Origin: Cylindrotheca closterium
Lineage: Eukaryota > Bacillariophyta > Bacillariophyceae > Bacillariales > Bacillariaceae
DNA length: 64,000 nucleotides
Assembly (NCBI GenBank): GCA_933822405.4
Contig: CAKOGP040000113.1
Span: forward strand, 473,873-537,872
Reading direction: 5' to 3'
In this document: positions 55,167 through 64,000 of the stretch, in pieces
Position numbering within the stretch: the stretch's first letter is position 1
Layout: the number at the start of each line of letters is the position of its first letter
Notes under the pieces: generated by a model
What the model saw: the letters and a program-made list of their open reading frames with translations, nothing else
Told to the model about the DNA's origin: nothing
The model's database searches: none
Translations under genes and position numbers: made by a program

Positions 55167-55444
55167 CCGAATGTATTATTTCACTAGACTGGGCGCCCAT
55201 CAGCCAGCACCAGCCATCCAACAAAACGCGGCTCCCGACATAGTCAAATCTACCGCGGCTGCGCGGCCATCTATTCAATCTATTTCAGAGCATCAAGCTA
55301 TTAGGCACTTGCAAAAGAGCAAGATGATAAGAACAGGTTGACGAAGGCACGTGGTCCTTGTCAATTTTCAGCAAGATGATTTTAACTAAGGTGAAACGAC
55401 CAGGTGGTTGATTCAAAACGACGATATTGCAAGACTTCTAAAAC

Positions 55445-55876
55445 ATGAATTCACAAAACGATGAAAGCCTGATGATCGTGCTGCAACAGGCCGGATTTGC
55501 TATTGATATGAAGATGATAGGTACCATCAATCCTTTTCAAGCGCTCCAAGTTCTGACAAAATAATGGATACCCCCTGGCGCTACGGCAATCACGCTCTCT
55601 GCCAATACTTGACAACGAATAACCCCAAAATGTCACCTAAAAAGAATCTGGACTGAACTTCTCGGAAAGGGGCCCAAGGTTTCTATCACGGATAGCGACT
55701 CGAAAGGCATTGGTCACAGCCCCGGCGAATACGCCGCTAAACGAAATTTGATGGAACAAATATTAGAGAAATTGATTGATTTCAGAGGTGCTGAAGCGAA
55801 ACGAATTGTTTGGAGCATACAAAGGCTGTGGAACACAATTAGCTATGTCCCCATAGTTGATAAGACTACTGCTTGA
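55445..55876 (+). pseudogene. Possible degenerate coding remnant
   Basis: Consecutive protein-like pieces on the plus strand in different frames: a 39-codon frame from 55445 (DESLMIVLQQAGFAIDMKM), a piece around 55580-55650 (YGNHALCQYLTTNN), and a stop-free stretch to 55876 (KGPKVSITDSDSKGIGHSPG, then YAAKRNLMEQILEKLIDF). The frame changes and stops suggest a broken gene; small unrecognised exons are an alternative. No family recognised. Confidence 0.3.
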
Positions 55877-56130
55877 CCCAATTCATTTTCAGAGTATCGA
55901 TTTTTGATCATGTCCAATAATTTTTCCACGTTTGCACGTCCACTAGAATTATTCATGTCGCAGCTGAGGAAACTGATTTTCTCTCGCAACCCTTCGAGAT
56001 AATGCCGGGCTGGTGCAATCTTGACGATGGGTGGAGATTGCATCATGGGAATGATACCTTCGCTGGTGGGCATGCAGTCGAGTTCTACGATCATCTCCCC
56101 CAAGCCAAGCCCATAGCAGATCTGTCACAT
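55843..56130 (-). pseudogene. Possible coding remnant, minus strand
   Basis: A stop-bounded frame of ~95 codons reading GLGLGEMIVELDCMPTSEG, then KIAPARHYLEGLREKISF and NVEKLLDMIKNRYSENELGQ. Composition and lack of repeats look like true protein, but there is no credible start, only a TGA just upstream. It overlaps the end of the plus-strand remnant. Family not recognised. Confidence 0.3.
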
Positions 56131-56266
56131 ACTCCGATCATCTTGAGGTGCTTGTGAACGAAGTTGGCTACACCCTAATTGTAGTGCCGACAGTTTCTGC
56201 CTTAAATTCTGCTCGACTCTGTAGTTGGTTTGCAGTTTTTCTAGTCGAGCTGATCCGATCATTGTT

Positions 56267-57784
56267 TCATCCCCCTATCGTCTCCAGAGCAGTTTCATTG
56301 TTGAAAGGAAACCCAGCTCCCTCCAAGAGTGACAATGACACTTCCTTTCCAAAGTGCTCCACAAATCCGCCCATCCATTGACGAATTTCGTCTCCTCGAT
56401 TTGAATGCAGGGTGTCTTTGATCCAAGCATTCTTTTCGAGAAACCTCTTTCGGCGCTGCCCGCGAAAATCATTGTCCCGTCTAAAATACTCCCAACTCCC
56501 AAGATAATGATTCACAATCATCAAATCATCACCATCTCCCCAATAGCTTCCACATTCATCCGTCACACTGTGATGTCCCATCCTTCGAAAGTCCTTTAGC
56601 GGAATACGAGAGGAATCAATAATGGACTTGCCTACAATCGTATTGCGACGGTGGTGTCGAAACCGAAGGGTTTGAAAGCGATAATGGTCCAAAAAAGAAG
56701 GTACGTCCTTCATCACAGCCTCTTCAGGGCTCTCAAACCCTCCGAACTGATGGCGCTGTAGGCACACGCAATGTCTCGATGGATTTCCCCATCGTTGTAG
56801 CTGTCGCTTGTTCATATGTTTGTTTGAGTTGGGAATTCGATTGGTAGTCCGCGCTTTCAGTATAGTTTCCATGATGATTCCTGGTTGCTTCATCATTTCC
56901 CGAGCTTCTGGAACTACTTTGCTGTTGAGAAGTACAAACTCATCCGTGTCCCCGACGAACGTCCATCCCCACTTTTCTCGTTTGAGGTGCATCAAACAGT
57001 TGCGATAGAAAAAGTGTTGCCTCTCAATGTGTTGCTTTTGGGGATTGCCCTTCAGTTCCTCCAATGCGTTGTTGTTTGGAAAGTGTGTAAAGTTCTCCAG
57101 GCTTGTCCAATATGTGATGTGCATACCATAGGGCCGCCAACGATCGAAAATCGGCGACGGATCCTTAGTGCTCTTGGGATCTCGAAATAGAACGAGATGA
57201 CGCAACGGTAGTACGTGATAGTGATAAGCAATCCACTCTATCAGTAGTTCGTAATCGTCCATCCACAACAAACAAGCGCCGAAGGAGCTGGTTCCATTAA
57301 AGGATGTTTTTTCTTCCATCAGCTCTGTTGTTGTTGGTATTTCTATGCTTCCTTCTGATTTGCTTGCTTGTGCAAGTTTCTCTTCGATATTGTGTTGGCT
57401 AGCGGTCTGAGATATGGGTAGTATTCGTATGACTTCTTCATGGTTTATCATTGTTGCTTGTGTTTCAGGCAATTTGGCAGCCACTTGACGAGCAGCAGGG
57501 AATGGCGATGATTGAGATTCGGCTGAAGTTTGCATCGCTATTATCGAATCATGTGGTTGGGACATCGGTGCATCTTTTATTCGTTCTAATATTGGAGCAT
57601 TTGTCGCCGTCAGTCCCCCCGAGGAATAAGTTATTCTGGATGGAAACAGAGCAGCATCGTCGATTCGATTTTCTTGAAACTGTATGTTCTCTTCCTTCCC
57701 GCTCAAGGCAACCATCATAAGCAAAATCACGACGCCGCATATTATCCTAGCCAAGTTGGTTCTTTTTTTTGGTGCCCGTTTCAT
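56267..57784 (-). CDS. Type II membrane glycosyltransferase, GT92/GT2-like (505 aa)
   Basis: Single exon; ATG at 57784. Basic start (MKRAPKKRTNLAR), then a signal anchor (about 14-29, IICGVVILLMMVALSG), a variable stem, and a catalytic region from about residue 165: FGACLLWMDDYELLIEWIAYH, shortened here to LLIEWIAYHYHVLPLRHLVL, then GWTFVGDTDEFVLLN with a DxD-type metal/nucleotide-sugar motif, and a C-terminal HHSVTDECGSYWGDGDD region. The order fits glycosyltransferase family 92 (DUF23) and related fold-A enzymes. Golgi location inferred. Donor and acceptor unknown. It lies between the KatG copies and is convergent with the GT61-like gene. Confidence 0.7.
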   Translation of the reverse strand: MKRAPKKRTNLARIICGVVILLMMVALSGKEENIQFQENRIDDAALFPSRITYSSGGLTATNAPILERIKDAPMSQPHDSIIAMQTSAESQSSPFPAARQVAAKLPETQATMINHEEVIRILPISQTASQHNIEEKLAQASKSEGSIEIPTTTELMEEKTSFNGTSSFGACLLWMDDYELLIEWIAYHYHVLPLRHLVLFRDPKSTKDPSPIFDRWRPYGMHITYWTSLENFTHFPNNNALEELKGNPQKQHIERQHFFYRNCLMHLKREKWGWTFVGDTDEFVLLNSKVVPEAREMMKQPGIIMETILKARTTNRIPNSNKHMNKRQLQRWGNPSRHCVCLQRHQFGGFESPEEAVMKDVPSFLDHYRFQTLRFRHHRRNTIVGKSIIDSSRIPLKDFRRMGHHSVTDECGSYWGDGDDLMIVNHYLGSWEYFRRDNDFRGQRRKRFLEKNAWIKDTLHSNRGDEIRQWMGGFVEHFGKEVSLSLLEGAGFPFNNETALETIGG

Positions 57785-58166
57785 GATTCCAAACAGCTAC
57801 AGTACAGTACTCTATCGTGGCCAATCTCATACTCATACTCATGATGACGTAAATACTTCTGGTATATTTAAAGTTTCAGGACCAACATGTCCGTGAGCGT
57901 AGAGCGTCTACAGTCCAGTAAACGTGTATGTACGTGTACGTGTACGAGCTACTTGAAAGAGCAAAAGTTTGGACATCGATGAAGCTTTTGTCACGAGGAG
58001 GTTGGAGCAAAGGATTTCCGGTAGCTACCGTACACGTACCTACTGTACGGTATGTTGAATCTTTTCATTCGTTCGATTCATCTGACTGCCTACACAGGTT
58101 CACATGGCCAAATATTCTTTCGCCTTGATGAGAGAGTAAAACGTCAAATCCGTTACCAAGTATCTA

Positions 58167-61646
<3,480 letters not shown>

Positions 61647-62624
61647 ATGGACAATGAAAACACCATGATGTTGACCATTCTTTTGACACTAGCGAGCGTA
61701 GAATATGCACGTACCGAACTGGTGGGAGGAATCCTGCTTCCTCATGGAGACTTTGCTTATGATCCTACTTTCTTTCGACCAAACATCGACAAAAGAGTTG
61801 CAGCCAATCGCATCGCCACAGCATCTCGAGAAGCTGGAAAGTGGTTGGTCGATATCGTGAGGCCAGAAATCATCATCTTGTCGACACCTCATGGTATCAA
61901 ATTGGATAATGACTTTGGCATCTACATGAATGACAAAGGGGCTGGTTTTGCAACCATTGGAGGTGATGTAATAGGAAATTCGACATACAAGAAAGAGTAC
62001 AACGTGAGCATGGACATTGAAATGGATCTTGAGCTTTCCAAGGATCTACTCTCATCACTGAATGACAAGAATGTGTCTGGAATTTACAGCTTTTCTGAAG
62101 CCACTCCTATAATATTGAACTGGGGTGAAATAATTCCCCTGTTGCTTCTTCCAGAAGGTCAGAAACCCTACAAACATATCATTTGGTCTCACCCAGAACG
62201 AAGATACGACCATGCGACAGAAATGGTCCCAGAGCTTCTTGAAATAGGACAAGAATTGGCAAATTGGATCGAAAGCCGATCTGAAAGAATTGCTGTTATC
62301 ATCTCGGGGGATTTGTCACATACCCACCAACCTGACGGTCCTTATGGTTACTCCAATGCTAGCTCAATATTTGACAAGGCATTGGAAAGGTGGGCATCGC
62401 AGCCGTACTTGAACGCTAATGCATTATTGGAAACCGCAAAGGGTTTACAGCTGAAAGCCATGTCTTGTGGCTTCACAGGTTACATCATGTGGCACGGTAT
62501 GCTGTCCGCAAAATCAATCTCAACTTCCGTGGTATATGCTAATTTGAATGTAACATACTATGGGATGATGGCGGCAGCCTTTGGGTTTGGTGTGGGCTTT
62601 GAACCTACCATGAGTCACCTTTAG
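61647..62624 (+). CDS. Class III extradiol dioxygenase-like protein (LigB/MEMO fold), 325 aa
   Basis: Member of the LigB/DODA/MEMO superfamily. ATG at 61647. A hydrophobic stretch (about 7-18, MMLTILLTLASV) ending near ARTE suggests a signal peptide. Seen: GGILLPHGDFAYD with candidate metal ligand His33, a second LSTPHG motif, and SGDLSHTHQPDGPYGYS with clustered His. These fit the metal site of class III extradiol dioxygenases, but the substrate, and whether it is an enzyme at all, cannot be told. It is followed by the S28 peptidase gene after 89 bp on the same strand. Confidence 0.78.
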   Translation: MDNENTMMLTILLTLASVEYARTELVGGILLPHGDFAYDPTFFRPNIDKRVAANRIATASREAGKWLVDIVRPEIIILSTPHGIKLDNDFGIYMNDKGAGFATIGGDVIGNSTYKKEYNVSMDIEMDLELSKDLLSSLNDKNVSGIYSFSEATPIILNWGEIIPLLLLPEGQKPYKHIIWSHPERRYDHATEMVPELLEIGQELANWIESRSERIAVIISGDLSHTHQPDGPYGYSNASSIFDKALERWASQPYLNANALLETAKGLQLKAMSCGFTGYIMWHGMLSAKSISTSVVYANLNVTYYGMMAAAFGFGVGFEPTMSHL

Positions 62625-62713
62625 TCGAACGGGTCGATTGATCATTCGTCGCATCGAAGCGAACTTGCAAGGTTGACACGACCAGCGCAACGAGAGTGAG
62701 ACAATACAGAAGC

Positions 62714-64000
62714 ATGTCAATGGTCGGTCCAAAATGGATAGCATTGTTATCCGCACTGCTGCTTATCGACATATCAACTGCAGGAACGCCCGCACCAGAG
62801 CAGTTCTTTCACTCTCAAATTGTTGATCATATTGATCCAGATGGACCATACGGTGGAGAAACCTATGCCCATCGATATTACACCTGGAATGCATCATTTG
62901 CTGGTCCAGGGTCGCCCATCTTTATGATCATGGGAGGTGAGGGTCACATTTCACCTGAGACAGGATTGTACTATCCCTTCATCACGCATCATTTGGCACC
63001 CAAATTCGGTGCTTATGTGTTGCAGCCTGAGCACAGGTTTTACGGAAAGTCTCAGCCTCTCTTTCACCGAAGGGATAGTCCTTTCTCAAGTCGGCGTTAT
63101 AAGCATGATCAGCGAGAAGAGCTCTTTACAAGTGAGCAGGCGTTGCACGATTATATGAATCTTTTGACTCATACCCAAACGGAGCTTGGGTGTTCGCTGG
63201 ACAGAACGTCGGATTTGTACTGTCCTGTTATCACAGTGGGTGGATCGTACCCTGGATTCTTGAGCGCTCTTGCACGTGTCATGTTTCCCAATAAGGTGGA
63301 CATTGCATATTCTGCAAGTGCGCCAATGTTGTTCTATGCTCAAAAGGTTGAGCAGGAGGCATACTATGACCATATCACCAAGGTGGCAAATGAGACTCGA
63401 GCTGGGTGTGCAGAAGATGTCCGCAAGGCCCTTTTCGAAGTTCAAGTGAAAATCATGCGGGATGAATTCGACAATGACGATTTGGGCATCTGTGAATATT
63501 CAATTCCTGATTATATTGAGTTTGAGGAACAACTGGTGAACGAACTGATGATGGTAGTTGGATACACGTTTGCGAACGACAACATGGCAAACTACCCACC
63601 AGGGAATGAAACAAGACTCTACAAGACTTGTGAGATCTTTGCGTGTACAAAATCCAGCTCCTTAGAAAAAGTAAAGAACTTTCTCTTGGCTCGATTGGCA
63701 AAAGGAAAGACTTGTTGGGATATGAGTGCCCAACTTCCTACTGGTGACAACGCTACAATTACAAGTGGCGACTGGAGTGGAGTGGGTACTGGAGCAGATG
63801 GAGAAAGCTGGGACTTTCAGACATGTACTCGAGAGGTGGAACATATTGGCTTTTCGGAATGGTCCATGTTTCCAGATCGCCCATGGTCTATGGACTGGTT
63901 GAAGGATCATTGCATGACCCGATTTGGAGTTGTTCCTGATCCACATGGTATGGTTCGTCAATGGGGATTCGACAAGTTGGCCGAGAACAAAGTTCGTCGT
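62714..64000 (+). CDS. Serine carboxypeptidase S28 family protein (3' partial)
   Basis: Pro-X carboxypeptidase / dipeptidyl-peptidase II-like enzyme of lysosome, vacuole or secretion route. ATG at 62714; the frame stays open for 429 codons to the window end. Signal peptide (about 1-22, KWIALLSALLLIDISTAG). Seen: QIVDHIDP, YYTWNASFAGPGSPIFMIMG with MGGEGHI oxyanion-type segment, LQPEHRFYGKSQP (family hallmark EHRFYG), and nucleophile region VGGSYPGFLSALAR, where S28 members normally read GGSYGG. The charge-relay Asp and His lie beyond the window. Confidence 0.88.
   Translation, partial: MSMVGPKWIALLSALLLIDISTAGTPAPEQFFHSQIVDHIDPDGPYGGETYAHRYYTWNASFAGPGSPIFMIMGGEGHISPETGLYYPFITHHLAPKFGAYVLQPEHRFYGKSQPLFHRRDSPFSSRRYKHDQREELFTSEQALHDYMNLLTHTQTELGCSLDRTSDLYCPVITVGGSYPGFLSALARVMFPNKVDIAYSASAPMLFYAQKVEQEAYYDHITKVANETRAGCAEDVRKALFEVQVKIMRDEFDNDDLGICEYSIPDYIEFEEQLVNELMMVVGYTFANDNMANYPPGNETRLYKTCEIFACTKSSSLEKVKNFLLARLAKGKTCWDMSAQLPTGDNATITSGDWSGVGTGADGESWDFQTCTREVEHIGFSEWSMFPDRPWSMDWLKDHCMTRFGVVPDPHGMVRQWGFDKLAENKVRR

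Larger units (their letters stand above)
55167..56266. other. Convergent spacer with possible gene remnants
   Basis: 1.1 kb between two gene 3' ends, unusually long here. It contains protein-like short frames on both strands, described in the next two entries, that are interrupted by stops and do not join into one gene. They may be the remains of genes lost between the KatG copies. Confidence 0.5.

Overview
The window looks like nuclear DNA of a pennate diatom. The grounds are short introns (62-107 bp, GT-AG) in about half of the genes, densely packed genes on both strands, and several protein types typical of diatoms: type II membrane proteins with plant-type leucine-rich repeats (LRRs) closed by a CPCC cysteine cap, Cys-rich secreted modules, and long Ser/Asp/Glu-rich disordered tails. 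The species cannot be fixed from the sequence. All exon joins given here were made by eye, and the joined frames stay open with lengths divisible by three.

Layout. 1-1049: 3' part of a wax-synthase-like membrane acyltransferase. 1126-11499 (-): a giant 3457-residue repetitive, single-TM protein. 11500-12214: spacer packed with inverted repeats. 12215-16524 (-): secreted G8/beta-helix/EGF protein. 17173-37802: a cluster of five LRR membrane proteins (-,+,+,+,-), interrupted by a peroxisomal adenine nucleotide carrier gene at 32652-33718. 38192-50212: mostly housekeeping genes (CCT-theta, FkbM methyltransferase, F-box/beta-helix protein, NDUFA5, ASNSD1-like asparagine synthase) and two diatom proteins of unknown function. 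50830-60580: two catalase-peroxidase (KatG) genes in inverted orientation, about 5 kb apart, with two Golgi-type glycosyltransferase-like genes between them. 61647-64000: an extradiol-dioxygenase-like protein (LigB/MEMO fold) followed 89 bp later by an S28 serine carboxypeptidase that runs off the window.

The three most notable features are these. (1) The LRR cluster: ectodomains are conserved (cap, LRRs, CPCC cap), whereas the cytoplasmic tails are unrelated, and three members carry symmetric 72-75-nt, phase-1, one-LRR exons or the boundary of one. The proteins have no kinase domain, so they look like receptors or adhesion proteins that signal through disordered tails. This is inference. (2) The KatG pair: long near-identical tracts suggest gene conversion. 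Copy A ends in Ser-Arg-Leu, a canonical peroxisomal signal, while copy B is cut off just before that point by a TAG, so the copies probably differ in location. The 5' flank of copy B carries a tandemly amplified ~145-bp element. (3) The giant protein at 1126-11499, built from at least five repeat families.
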